Assembly: GCA_947184155.2 (NCBI GenBank)
Contig: CAMXCT020001116.1
Coordinates: 1-64,000, forward strand
Reading direction: 5' to 3'
DNA from: Cladocopium goreaui
Lineage: Eukaryota > Sar > Dinophyceae > Suessiales > Symbiodiniaceae
DNA length: 64,000 nt
Below, one piece after another: positions 51,835-63,930 of this stretch. The notes under the pieces were generated by a model. That model was given only the letters and a program-made list of their open reading frames with translations. It did not search any database and was not told the DNA's origin. Both the position numbers and the translations under genes were made by a program. The stretch's first letter is position 1; the number at the start of each line of letters is the position of its first letter.

Positions 51835-52120
51835 GTATGGGATGATGCTGATGGATGAGGATGAGGACGATGATGATGGCGATGACAACGATGATGACGA
51901 TAACGATGACCATTAGAACCAGGATGATGGTGATGTGACGGTGATGCTGCTGCTAACGCTGATGCGCATGCGCATGTGCATGTGCATGAGGATGAGGAGG
52001 ATGATGATGATGATGAGGAGGAGGAGGAGGATGAGGATGAGGATGAGGAGGAGGAGGAGGTGGTGGTGGTGGTGATGGTGGTGGTGGTGGTGGTGATGGT
52101 GGTGGTGGTGGTGGTCAACT
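51835..52120. repeat. GAT/GAG/GGT trinucleotide microsatellite
   Basis: GATGAT, GAGGAG and GGTGGT tracts with degenerate ends, between genes A and B. Confidence 0.95.
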
Positions 52121-53989
52121 CCAGTTGCAGCATGCGACCTGAAAGTAGCCATCCACAAGTCAAAGTCATGTTCCATGGCCATTCTTGGGGGTTCAACAAT
52201 CTATGTGACATAATCCCCTGCGAAAGTACAAGACTAACAGCCCCAAACAGGTTGGGGTTCCAGATTTGAATTACCTCATGCATCACACGAGCGGCCCAGC
52301 CTAGGTGACGGCGTTCCCAGTATGACTGTGCGACTGCGCACGGCAAAAAACAACTTTGAGCTGGAGAAAGACATTTTTCGCAGCAGTCCGGATTGATTCC
52401 GATTCCCTTTGCGCAGCAACAAAGCCATGCTTTTCAGCTGGATAGAAAGGCCATTGTATACAACTTAAACAACCATCAGCCGCATCTCATGAAGTCTTGT
52501 CACGTCCCTTATATAATGAAACAGCCTTGAGAGAATGGTCTGCCCCCGACTAGACCATGTGCTTTCTTGTATTGCACCTCTAGAAGCCAATAATTGACCT
52601 CATCCACAAAAGCCTGAGCTGCTAATTGGATATGCACCTTGTTGTGGGAGCTATATATCCCCGTCTTGCAACACGTTGTTGCTACAATAGCATACCATGG
52701 ATTGGGAGTCCAGAGTATCACAAGTTGGTCGCTATTCCTGCAACTACCTGGCTTCATTGCAAAGCCCCTGCCACAACCAGTTTCTTTTCTCACTTGGTTC
52801 GTAGCTGCTCTGTCGCTGGGCATGACCAACATGTTTCCTTGTGGCAGATGATTTTGAGAAGGAACGTGACAGTGTGGTAGGCACATGGTCCCAGATGGTC
52901 CAAGAACAGTGTGCGTGGTAAGCACAAACATCATGTTCGAAGTTTGAAGCTACGTAGAGACTACCATATGATTTGAAATCCCTATCAGAATTTACCCTGA
53001 CCTTTCAAACAGCAAGCGTGAAGTTAGAATGTGACAACCCCTTCCATATCATTCTTTTCCTTTCCATCAACATACGGTTCCTTGTCGTCCAGCAACACCT
53101 CGAAATGTGTGGCAAAAGAAGCTTTAGCCTCTGACATTCTGGCCAACGTATCACGAAAAGACATTCTCTTCTGTTACCCCGACCCCGACAGATATGCAAG
53201 GAAGGTTTGGTCCTTTGCGGGGATCAAACAAGATGACCGCCTAGGCCTAGGCGTCTGTGTCCCACACAACCTGTCACAAAAAGACACAAAAGGTCACCGC
53301 TCATCCTGAGTCAATTCAGTCACTTCCCCATTCTTTTTGATTCATTTGGTTTCTGGCAAGTCGGACTAAATGAAATCTCCATGTCAACTGCCAAGGGAAC
53401 CATGAGGAACGCCGAACGTTGCAACGACCACTGACTTTGCAATGCCGGCACAGTCACTCTTCATGGCCATGATCCTTACAGCCAAGCGGTCGTCTGTGAA
53501 GATTTTGCAGTCAAGAGACATATGGGAACACTCAGTGTATGTGTGTATATATGTATATATACATATATGTAATATAATCATATATAATCATATAACCTTC
53601 ACGAAAAAATCGAGTGATTCATGATTGCAACTCATGGAAATTCATGGACGGAGTTCCAATGTGGTTCTACAATGGTTGACAAAGGCCAATTTCGAGACCC
53701 GCGCAAGGGATTTCAGACGGGACATCTTAGCTACAGGAACACACTGTTTGAGAACCACCAGGTGCCCGGATGGCATGGCCTCTCACAAGAGATCTGCAGT
53801 TTGTGTGGACTTTACAAAAGGTTTGTACACAACATCATGCCTCGCAGCCTTTGCATCATCGTTCCTAAAATCGGAGTGGCCCCGCCTTTAGGTTTGGTTT
53901 GTACCTGGAATAGTGTGGAAATTGTGTGAAAAATTGAAACTCTTTTTCAGCCTATCACCCCGGAGATCCAGTAGCATTTCGTCCAAGTT
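52121..53989. other. Spacer between tandem genes A and B
   Basis: Mostly unassigned. One minus-strand candidate exon at about 53040-53170 follows GTAACAG and reads RMSFRDTLARMSEAKASFAT, HFEVLLDDKEPYVDGKEKN. It could belong to another small gene or to the 5' part of gene B. TA-rich sequence lies at 53540-53600. Confidence 0.4.
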
Positions 53990-54109
53990 TCAGATTTCCA
54001 AGCAGCAGCCCAATTTCACCCCATCAGGCGTGGGGCAGCAGCCCCCGGTCATGTTCAACTTCGCACAAGCAGGGAACTTCTCACACTCTGAGCCCAATAA
54101 GATCTGAAC
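53990..54109 (-). CDS. Gene A last exon
   Basis: The acceptor CACAG|G begins VQILLGSECEKFPACAKLNM, then TGGCCPTPDGVKLGCCLEI and TGA. 120 bp, phase 0. It is homologous to 39827-39949 of gene B. Confidence 0.85.
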   Translation of the reverse strand, partial: VQILLGSECEKFPACAKLNMTGGCCPTPDGVKLGCCLEI

Positions 54110-57100
54110 CTGTGAGCGATTCCCCAGGATCGGATCATTTCGTAGCTAGTTGGACATGTAAATAGCTACAGCTACATCATGCTACATCAATCTTTCTGAG
54201 GAGTTCATACTGATTCATATTTCTAGGTGGCCACGCCTACAGTTGGATTCATCCAACACTCGTGGCCAGCCAGTCAGCACCAGCATCAGTACTGTTGGAA
54301 TTGGTCTTACGATTGCACCCAACTGTTACCTATCTGTTGCCTGACTGTTACTAAACTGTTCAACTGGTGCGAGAACCCAAGGCATGTCCAAGCTGAAACA
54401 ACCAGCTGCCTGGAAAGGACCGGTCGTTTCTTGAATTTTTCCGATGACCCAGGAGGTTTTCCAAAACTGAACTACCTACGGTACCTACAGTACCTACCCA
54501 AACTTCAAGGAATGGATAGGATGGAAATCGATCGCCTATGATAGCTTGTTGATAGCCTCATAGCCTCATCCACCACCCCCGACCTGCGGAACGACCTTGG
54601 GGAAGCCGTCGCAACAACCCAAACTCACCTGCAGTTGGAGATGGTGGCATTGCATACAGTGCATGCAGCAGATATACAATAATATGTATGTATATATATA
54701 TGTTACTTACATACTCAAATCGAAAGGATATCTCTTTTTAAGCAACATTCATATGCATAGTACATAGTTGGAAGCTTGGAAGGGTCAGACGAACAATCTT
54801 GTACATGTAAGAATTGGATAACTTCAAGCCCCTATCACACTCCTCATGAGTCACATGCTGAATGTTTGCACTTTTCCATGGTTGAGAAAGAATCACACAA
54901 GTCCCAAGGACAAAAAATCAATTCACATCAATTCGCATCAGGCATGTTCAAACTTTGAGGATCCTGCACTCGACCCGATCCGGATCCACCAGAGCCCATC
55001 CCATCGCCCCAATCCCTGTGACTTCAGCACCTTCTCTGCGTTGGGGCAGCACTCACCCTCCTCACCAATCGGCAAGTCGGCAAGTCGGCAAGGAAAGTCA
55101 CCCCGGCCACCCCAATGGACAGAAGTGTTGAGCCATGAATCTACGCATGTTCGAAAGAGAGAAAGAGTCATTGGTGACAAGACAGACCCAATCCCCCAAG
55201 CGTCCTTGATCCCAGCTGTGACACAAGCAGGATAGGCGCTGCAGCTGGTTCCATTGACGCCAGGCAGCATCCTTGGTCGACAAAGGACATCCCCAAATTT
55301 AATTCTGAAGTACCAGTCCGACCAGTCCGACCAGTCCGACCAGTCCGACCAGTCCGACCAGTCCCCTCAGCTATCCACAACAACTTGCGGTTGACACCAT
55401 ATATCGTGTCCCATCTTTGCGAGTCTGTGATCCAACGAGTGCTGCAATACACTGTTTTACATACAAAAACAATCTGATTGTTGGTTTTTGTTCCCATTGT
55501 TTCTATTTATATAATTAAAACGTCCAATTCTTTGAGGATGTCGAATTTTGAGCCACCTCAGCCACCTCTATTAGTTTTGCATATGTGTCTTTTAAGTTTG
55601 TTGTACACATCCACATCCATGTGGGTTTTGTTTGGCTTACCCCACTATCAGCCAATAACAGAACTGGGTGGCTTGCATGTTAGTAGCCTTCAAACACTGG
55701 GATCTATTTCACTCAACTACTGTGGCACGTCATTGGAAAGGGAGGAGTAAGAAACATATGTTGCTGAAAGATCGGTTGAAGAAAGATCCGTTGAAACAAT
55801 GACAGATCCGTTGAAACCACTCTGACTCTACGCTTGGCGTCTGGGTGATGGCTACGGCCGCCTCATGGATGTCAGCTTCCGTTGCCTCACCATGAAAGAT
55901 CCCTGGAAAATGCTTCGGAAATTTATCGGAAAATAAAATACATACATTCGGAAAATCATGGAAATGTACATGGAAATAATGGAAATAATGGAAATGCATT
56001 CTTGTTCCAAAATTGAAATGCTAATGGTAGATGTCCAGGCAGTTGGGTACCAAGGTGGGCATCTTGTTTTGACAATGTTGAGTTTTTGGTCTCTTGTTGT
56101 CTCATGCAAATCCCATCAAATCCTTTTGATGTCCAACCAGAACAAGGTTGTTTCTGGTGGGCCTCAGCTCCTGTGCGTTTTGCTGTTCGCATTACGCGCT
56201 ATTCTGTTTGTGCAGGTGGGGCAGGGCCGGGTCAGGGTGGATAATAACTTTAATAATAGCTTTAATAACGTTCATTAGTCTCAGCGTTGCAGTACTTTCT
56301 TCTTGTGCTGTTCTTTCGCTTTCAGACGCGTCGGTTGCTAGTTCTTTTTTCGTGCCTGCAGTGATGCTGCTTCGGTTACTCCGCTGCAAGTGCATCAGGG
56401 TGTTACTACATTGTTTCTTGTGGGATATATATATATATATATGTATGTATATATTATTCATTTATCTTTTATTTATGTATTTATTTATTTACTCCGTTTC
56501 AGGACAAACCTGCAGTGCCTGTGGGGGAGGTCGACCAAGATGGTTTTTGTTGTTCAAAACACTCTCTTTGGGATGACCAAGAGCAATCACAAAGAGATAA
56601 CTCCGACTTCCGAACAAATCAACCATCACAGAAATTACTTGAAATGAATTACCAAAGGTGTTGCGGTTACTCAAAGCCTCGATAGACCAAGGGGAAACCA
56701 TGGGAACACCTCGTCCATGGCCTTGCTCGTGGAGAAAACCTTCAAGAAATTACACGACTTCCCATGCCAACAACAATTCTTGGACCATGGCCTATGCTTG
56801 GAGCTAGATGTACACACCTAGTCCATGCGAAAGGAGATGCTCAAGGAACTTTCCAAAGAAAGGTGGTGACCGAGGTGAAAAAGGAAGTGCCAACTCACAT
56901 TTGGACATCACCAATATGATTGGAACCCGAAAAGGAGAAGGTCCTATTTCTCAAAGGATTGTACTTCAAATTTATGCATCCCAAATCATCCCGGTTGGCA
57001 GCACTTCACTTTATCTATGACCTTCAGAGCGGTTTCACCAGCACCTTGGGCCACAGTCTCATACCCCACAGGCCCCACAGGCCCCACAGGTCTTGTCGGA

Positions 57101-60100
57101 GATGTTCGAAGGTCTAGACCAAGCAATGTAATGCTGGAATGATTGAGGTTTTGGTGGCAAAACATCGTGGCTGGTTTTGGGGCGCTTTCCATCCGTTCCA
57201 GATCCCATCCCACCTCCTTAGCCGGTGCTAGAGTTGGCAGCCCAGCCTGTGGCATATCTTTTGGCCGATATTGTACAGTCTGCGAGTGACGAGGAGATTC
57301 TTCTCTGCCACTGTGATTTGGATGATGCAACCCAACAAATATGGTGTGTGGTCTAGCCATCCAGTATGCCTCCCAGAGACTGAAAACTTTGAAGGGTCGA
57401 AGAAATCGTAATGATTGCCAGTGAGGGTCTCGTTGGCTTTTCACCAGGTGAAGCTGCAGATACATGAAAGGGTGATGCTTTGGGAGCTGGAAATTGTAAG
57501 CCACCGAACTGAGTACAATGTTCGAATCTTGACATGCACCAGAGACCCTACACGGACAGTGTCCAAACAGGTTTCATGCTGGAGCTTGGGCAAGTCATGC
57601 AGGACACCATTCAAACCAAGAGTTCGCAACGTGAAAGTTGTTTGAAAAACCTGACGTGGTTTTCTTCAAGTCAACGTAGCCCAAATGGTCGCTGCCGTTG
57701 CCTACCTTCCAGGAAATTAGATGCGGAGTGAAAAGCCCGACTTGAAGGAACATGTTAAGTCCGGTGAAATTCACTATGTCAGCAGCGGGTGAGATGCAGG
57801 GTGTAACCCCTCAAACATGCCCATATCACCAGTGCCCTGTATACCACTACCTCTCCATCGATGTATGGGCGAAAGTTCAAACGACAAGATTTTCACGTTG
57901 CTTTGCTCAGTGAATCATCAATTGAATTATTATTATTATTATATATATATATGTATATAATTGAAATTAATTGAGTTATCCACTGAATCAATCTCTTAGC
58001 TCTGCTTCGCTCTGCTTCGCTCTGCTTCGCCTCTTCACCATCCACCTGTGCAGCCGCCGCATCGATCGCTGCATTGGCCGCATCGATGGCCTCTTGGCAG
58101 AACTTGGGTCCCACCTTGGTGCCTCAGCGCACGTGCCATTTAGCGATGTTTAGCGATGTATAGCGATTGGAAGAGATTTGTTGAAAACACGCCTTTTCTA
58201 GTCTTATCACAGTGTATCTAATGGTAAAGGGTTGGAAAAAAACACCTGGTCAAAACAAGACCAGCATAATTCAATTTACCAAACTCGTTGCACTCTGAGG
58301 CAGAACTAATGGCGTCCATGGAATTGAGTAGTTCACGTTGGGACTAGGTGAGCGGGGGGTGGCAGACCTGGAATCTGGCACGTGTTGATGCTATGTGATA
58401 AAAATCTTTATTTGGAAACGCTTAGAAAGTAGCTGTATATTATATGTATACGTACAAAATGCATATCAAGTATATGCCAGCGGGGGGAAAACCGCGCCAG
58501 TAGTCGTGCGCGTTTTTGAAAACACACATTTTTGACCGGGTTGGGGGGGAGGTGTTAACGTTCATGTTAACTTGCGTCTCATGCACATGCTTCGTCACGT
58601 TACTGGGTTGGGGTGGGTGCTGACGTTCATGCTAACTTGCGTCACATGCACATGCTAGTCACGTCACTGGGTTGGGGGGGTGTTAACGTCATGTCTTGGG
58701 TTTCCCCTTGCTGGCATCATAAATGTAGGATGGGCACAGAAGTAGATACATATATAAAACAGATGTTGATATTTATGTAAAATAGATGTTGATACATATA
58801 TAAAACTGTCGACCCTGAGCTTCATGTTGTCAATTGTTCTTCACTATGTTGTATGTCTCTTCTTCATTTAGCCTCAAGGGTTCCTGCAACATCTTGTGGC
58901 AGTCCCCTGGCCAGAAAACCATGTTGATCACCGATGGGGCACCATGCTATCCATCTTTAAGTCACAAGTTTGGTTGGCGCCATGAAGCTTGCAACCACTC
59001 TAAAGGGGTGTTTTGTATAAAGAAACGAATTAGAAAAAAACATGTTCTGATTCACACAGGTGGGGTCGATGCGATGTGGCGACTGTCAAAGTCGGCCATA
59101 CCATGTAGTCTCTCGACCAGAACCAACCGCCATGTGAACCCAAACTTGATGCGAAGCATCAGGGTGTGGCAATGGCGTTGGATGAACTCCAAAACCAAAA
59201 GCCTTTTGGAGGTCACTGGTCGCTCCTTGAAGAAGCGCATGGCGATGTGAGAGGGAAAAACATCACGCACCTTTTGAAGAACAAATTCCCTGTAAATTAC
59301 AGGACACCATCAAAAAAACATTTCAAATTCCCGGGGAATTTTAAGCCTATTTTGGGGAATGAATCAGTAGTTTCGCTATGGCGAAAACAACATGTTTCTT
59401 CAAAACGTTCAAAACGCTGGCGCGGTTTTTCCCCCGACGGGATGTATATGTATACTGTGTATAGTAATCATGTATTCATTTTAGACTTGTACGTATTCGT
59501 ACCATTTGGGTACGTCTCTGCATCATACTATCCTACGTCCGGGGTGAAGCGTTTGACAAATGACAACTGGATTGCGGTCCTTGACATGTTGTGAACCGCA
59601 ATGAAGAGCGCACTTGAAAGTTTACAGTCGGGACATGTACAAACGGATTGGTGGGACACAGCAACTGTGACTCGCCATCAGGTCGGCAGTGAAATTGCTA
59701 GTCTTGTGAAGTTCTGTGACATTTCATGATGTTTCGTAATTCAGTGTCGTCAAGCGACCAGAGAATTTGAAAGGCGCAGCCTGCAGCGGGTGAAAAGCAT
59801 AGGGGACGGCATGAAGGGAATCTGGATGCATCATCAGTGACTGTTCAATTACGAATCTGATTCCATGAACGTTCGAAAGAACTCTAGTCGTGAGCAACAA
59901 CAACTTACACTCAAGGCCGAAATTCTTAGCTGACTTTGAGAGACCAAGTTAAAGTGCACCAAGTGTTCCCTGCGTGCACTCCTTCATCTTCAAGACCATT
60001 TAAGTCCAACTTCAATGTCAGCTGCCCAGGGGTCAATTGCATGCGATCCAGATAGAGGATGAAACCTTGGGATAATCCTCACTGAATTGATCCAGATCAT

Positions 60101-60390
60101 TCGCAAACAGCATCCACCGGGGCAAAGGCAAAGCAACTTGGAAAACAAAGTTGGTTTGGCAAAAACACTGGAAAAACAAGGGCCAAAATCACTTCCTGTC
60201 TGCTCCTCTGATTGTACCAGTATTGCCGGGTCCTCTCATTTATGTAGAGATGTCCATCTCTACATTCAACTAGCCTAGATCGCATCAGGTTTGATCTTTA
60301 AAAACCAAAAAGAAAAAATGCGAAAGAATGTGAAAATGAGGCTCGCGCCTTGATTGCGGAAGCTTCACCAGTCAGGAGGCAACCACCATC
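53990..60390 (-). CDS. Gene A (span): tandem paralogue of gene B, 5' incomplete
   Basis: Minus-strand exons at 60345-60390, 58046-58122, 55194-55271, about 55031-55140, 54584-54628 and 53990-54109 repeat the module order of gene B. The PAN exon and signal anchor are not seen up to 64 kb, where satellites begin, so the 5' part is beyond the window or lost. Three joints are in frame (60345 to 58122; 55031 to 54628; 54584 to 54109). The joins 58046 to 55271 and 55194 to 55140 are not resolved; an exon may be missed, or an 8 bp tandem triplication in the fourth exon may have broken the frame. It may be a living gene or a decaying copy. Confidence 0.72.
54584..54628 (-). CDS. Gene A 45 bp exon
   Basis: CTGCAG|GTGAGTTTGGG to CAG|GTCGGG, reading VSLGCCDGFPKVVPQ. 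It is 15 codons, phase 0. In gene B the same residues (VILGCCNGFPKTLEQ) are fused to the preceding exon. Confidence 0.83.
55031..55140 (-). CDS. Gene A exon GECCPNAEK
   Basis: Reads RLADLPIGEEGECCPNAEK and ends AAG|GTGCTG. The start is approximate (GCGTAG). It contains GGCAAGTC repeated at 55071-55090 (plus strand), an 8 bp unit that alters the frame relative to gene B. Confidence 0.72.
55194..55271 (-). CDS. Gene A exon CSAYPAC
   Basis: The AG|G acceptor GACCAAG|GATGC leads to MLPGVNGTSCSAYPACVTAG and IKDAWG, with a GA donor GG|GATTGG matching gene B exon 5. Confidence 0.78.
55313..55365. repeat. 9 bp tandem repeat CCAGTCCGA
   Basis: Six units in a row, in an intron of gene A. Confidence 0.95.
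55370..58040. other. Intron DNA of gene A
   Basis: No exon supported. Small repeats: CCCCACAGG x3 at 57064-57090, and GCTCTGCTTC x3 at 57996-58028. An exon that would restore the reading phase between 58046 and 55271 may be hidden here. Confidence 0.45.
58046..58122 (-). CDS. Gene A exon KVGPKFC, Ala-rich helix
   Basis: The AG|G acceptor GCTGAG|GCACC starts TKVGPKFCQEAIDAANAAID and AAAAQ, ending CAG|GTGGAT. It joins in frame to 60345. The GPKFC motif equals that of gene B exon 3, and the Ala-rich helix equals that of exon 4. Confidence 0.78.
58130..58536. other. Intron DNA of gene A
   Basis: Unassigned; nothing recognised. Confidence 0.5.
58537..58690. repeat. 66 bp tandem repeat
   Basis: Two and a half copies of GGGTTGGGG, GTGTTAACGTTCATG, CTAACTTGCGTCACATGCAC and ATGCTAGTCACGT. 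Confidence 0.9.
58700..60344. other. Intron DNA of gene A
   Basis: ATAGATGTTGATA repeats at 58750-58800. A plus-strand open frame at 59166-59594 and a minus one at 59052-59270 are unsupported. Confidence 0.4.
60345..60390 (-). CDS. Gene A exon DGGCLLTGEAS
   Basis: The acceptor CACCCAG|GATGG gives DGGCLLTGEASAIKA plus one base before a GA donor (GCGC|GAGCC). It equals the first residues of gene B exon 3. This is the most 5' exon of gene A in the window. Confidence 0.75.
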
Positions 60391-60499
60391 CTGGGTGAAG
60401 TGGTTTTCAATGAAAGACATAAGCGCACATCAAACAGAAAAAAAGGCGAGTTTATAAACCCAAATCGATATGCCGACTCATGAAATCAAATTATCAAAC

Positions 60500-62385
60500 C
60501 AGAAAACGAAAATATTATATATTATATATGTATATTATATATATTATATATTATGTATAATATAAATATATTATATATTAAATATATTAAATATATTACA
60601 TATATTCTATATTACAATTTAAATATATTATATATTTTATATATAGTATATATTTGATATGTATATATATATTATATAAACAAAAAATAAATCAATTAAA
60701 TATATTATATATATTATATAGTTTATTTTCTGAAAGTATCATATATTATCTACTATTTATATATATAGTATATGATTTACATTTATATTGTGTATCGTAT
60801 GATATAGGATATATATATATATGTATTATATTTTATTTATATGTTTTATGTAATAACTATATTTTATATATCATATATACTGTATATGTTATATATATTT
60901 TATATTATAGATATATTGTAAATATTATATATTATTATGTATTTTTGATAAATGATATATATTATACATATTATATACATTATATATTATACAAATATTA
61001 AATATATATATATATAAATATATTATACATATTTTATATTTAATAAAGACAATATATATTAAATATATTATCTATATATATAATATTTTTAAAATTTTAT
61101 ATATATTATATATATATTTAAAAAAAAGAAATATCATATATTTTGTATAATTAAATATTATACATTTCATAGACATTTTATTTTATATATTACATATATT
61201 ATATATTGTAATTTTAATATTATCAATATTGTATATACTATAAATATAATATTCAGTCTATATATTTTTGATATATTATATATAAATTATATTCTATTTT
61301 ATATAAATTATATATTTTATATAATATATTTAAAATATTATATATATTATATTATATATTATATTACATATATTATATACATATTAGATACAATAAATAT
61401 AATGTATATTATATATATTATATTATAAATTATGTTTATATGTACATTGTATGATTTTTATATATCTGTATATTATATATATTATATATTATTTCTATTA
61501 TATATATTATATATATTAAATAATTTTAATTTATTAAATAAATTGAATATTAAATTTTATATATATTATATATATGATATTTTATATATATATCGTATAT
61601 ATTATATTGTATATATATATAGTAAATATTAGACAAGAATTTGATACATAATATATATATAATAAGAATAAAGTATATTATATTTTTTTATACATTATAT
61701 ATATTATATATTTCTTATATTGCTGAAATTGTAAATGTTATTTTTTGAAAAAATAATATATATAATATCTATTGTATTAATTTTAAATATAATATTTGTG
61801 ATATATATATATATTATCTTGTATATACATTTTACATTTTGTAAATTATAGATTTTGTATATTAAATATTCAATTTATATATATATATATTTATGTATTG
61901 TATATCTTATGGGTAATATATTTTTCATTTATATATATTATAAGAATATTATACTTTAGGTATTTTCAAAATTATATATATTTATATTATGAACATTATA
62001 TTTTTTATATTCTGTATAAAACATGAATATGTAAATTGTTTTTTTATTGTGTATATTTTAAGTTATATATATATATTATTTGAATATTATATACCATACA
62101 TAAAAAAAAATATTACAAATATATTATAGATATTAAATATTTTATATATATATATATTATATTATATATATTATATATTACACAATATTATGTATTATAT
62201 ATATATTATATATTTTTTAAAAAAAAATGTATATATTATATATATTAAATATAATACATATATTATATATATTATATATAATATATATTATATATGTATA
62301 TTTAATATAATATATATATATATACATTATATATACTATACATACTATATTCTCATATATTATATATATATATTCAAATAAGGTT
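60500..62385. repeat. Extreme AT-rich tract
   Basis: Nearly 1.9 kb of almost only A and T: ATATATTATATATTA with TTTTATATATA variants. G and C are rare, and no unit is fixed. Confidence 0.95.
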
Positions 62386-62549
62386 CGGAAGCAATACCTC
62401 CATGTTACGGACAAATAGAATTGTGGGACTTGACATTGATGAAGGGTGGTGAAGTGGAAAGAATGAAAGGCAATGAAGGGCGGTTCTGTGTAACAATACA
62501 TCACAAAGGAATAAAAGGCCACTAAGGGAAGTGGTGACGAAGAGAAGTG

Positions 62550-63690
62550 GTGACTTTGGGAACTGGTGAGGAAGCCAAAGCACGAAACCTTGTGTTTTAC
62601 CGCGTAAAGTGGCTGCAGGCGGCGATGAAAGGTACCTTGTGTGTGCGGCGGGTGCGGCAGGGGTCATTTGGTTCCTTCTATGTGTTTTGCAACGAGTGGT
62701 TGTTCCTGCGTGCGTAATTCTTTGCGTTTCTTGAAGCTGTGGTTGCAGATCGCATTGGAATGGCTGCATGAATGTTGCATGCTCTGCGTTGTGGGGAGGA
62801 AGCCGGAGCACGAAACCTTGCGTTATTCCGTGTAAAGTGGCTGCAGGCGGCGATGAAAGTTACCTCGTGTGTGCGGCGGGTGCAGCTGGGGTCGTTTGGT
62901 TCCTTCTATGTGTTTTGCAACGAGTGGTTGTTCTGTTTGCGTAGTTCTTTGCGTTTCTTGAAGCTGTGGTTGCAGATCTTATTGGAATGGCTGCATGAAT
63001 GTTGCATGCTCTGTGTTGTAGGAGGAAGCCGGAGCATGAAACCTTGTGTTTTTCCGTGTAAAGTGGCTGCAGGCGGCGATGAAAGGTACCTCGTGTGTGC
63101 GGCGGGTGCGGCTGGGGTCGTTTGGTTCCTTCTATGTGTTTTGCAACGAGTGGTTGTTCCTGTTTGCGTAGTTCTTTGCGTTTCTTGATTTTGTGCTTGC
63201 AGATCGCATTGGAATGGCTGCATGAATGTTGCATGCTCTGTGTTGTGGGGAGGAAGCCGGAGGACGAAACCTTGTGTTTTTTTGTGTGAAGTGCCTGCAG
63301 CCGGCGATGAAAGGTACCTCGTGTGTGCGGCGGGTGCGGCTGGGATCGTTTGGTTCCTTCTATGTGTTTTGCAACGAGTGGTTGTTCCTGCGTGCGTAAT
63401 TCTTTGCGTTTCTTGAAGCTGTGCTTGCAGATCGCATTGGAATGGCTGCATGAATGTTGCATGCTCTGTGTTGTGGGGAGGAAGCCGGAGCATGAAACCT
63501 TGTGTTTTTCCGTGTAAAGTGGCTGCAGGCGGCGATGAAAGGTACCTCGTGTGTGCGGCGGGTGCGGCTGGGGTCGTTTGGTTCCTTCTATGTGTTTTGC
63601 AACGAGTGGATGTTCCTGTGTGCGTAGTTCTATGCGTTTCTTGAAGCTGTGGTTGCAGATTGCATTGGAATGGCTGCGTCAAGGTTGCTT
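62550..63690. repeat. 228 bp tandem repeat, five copies
   Basis: GAAACC landmarks at 62585, 62813, 63039, 63267 and 63495 give a period of 226-228 bp. Each unit contains GTAAAGTGGCTGCAGGCGGC, TTTGGTTCCTTCTATGTGTT and GCAGATCGCATTGGAATGGC. Confidence 0.95.
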
Positions 63691-63930
63691 GGTGCCGCGG
63701 CTGCATGCGTAATACTATTGTCTTTTGCAGCTGAAGATCGTAAATCGTATTGGAGTGGCTGCATCCAGGCTGCGATAGTGATTTGTCAGCAGATTTTCGC
63801 TTTTTTGGCGCTAGTAATTTTCCTTTTAAAAGTTCTGTTAAAAAGTGCTTCAAAATCTTCTTTTTTCTGCTTTGGCGTCGAGATCCATCCGGTTTTGGAG
63901 CTGCAATTTCCGACATCGTTGCGCGTAGTT
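63686..63930. repeat. Shared tail following the 228 bp array
   Basis: Same segment as 17957-18200: GCGTAATACTATTGTCTTTT, AAATCGTATTGGAGTGGCTG, GTGATTTGTCAGCAGATTT and GGCGCTAGTAATTTTCC. Identity by eye is near 90 per cent. Confidence 0.9.
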
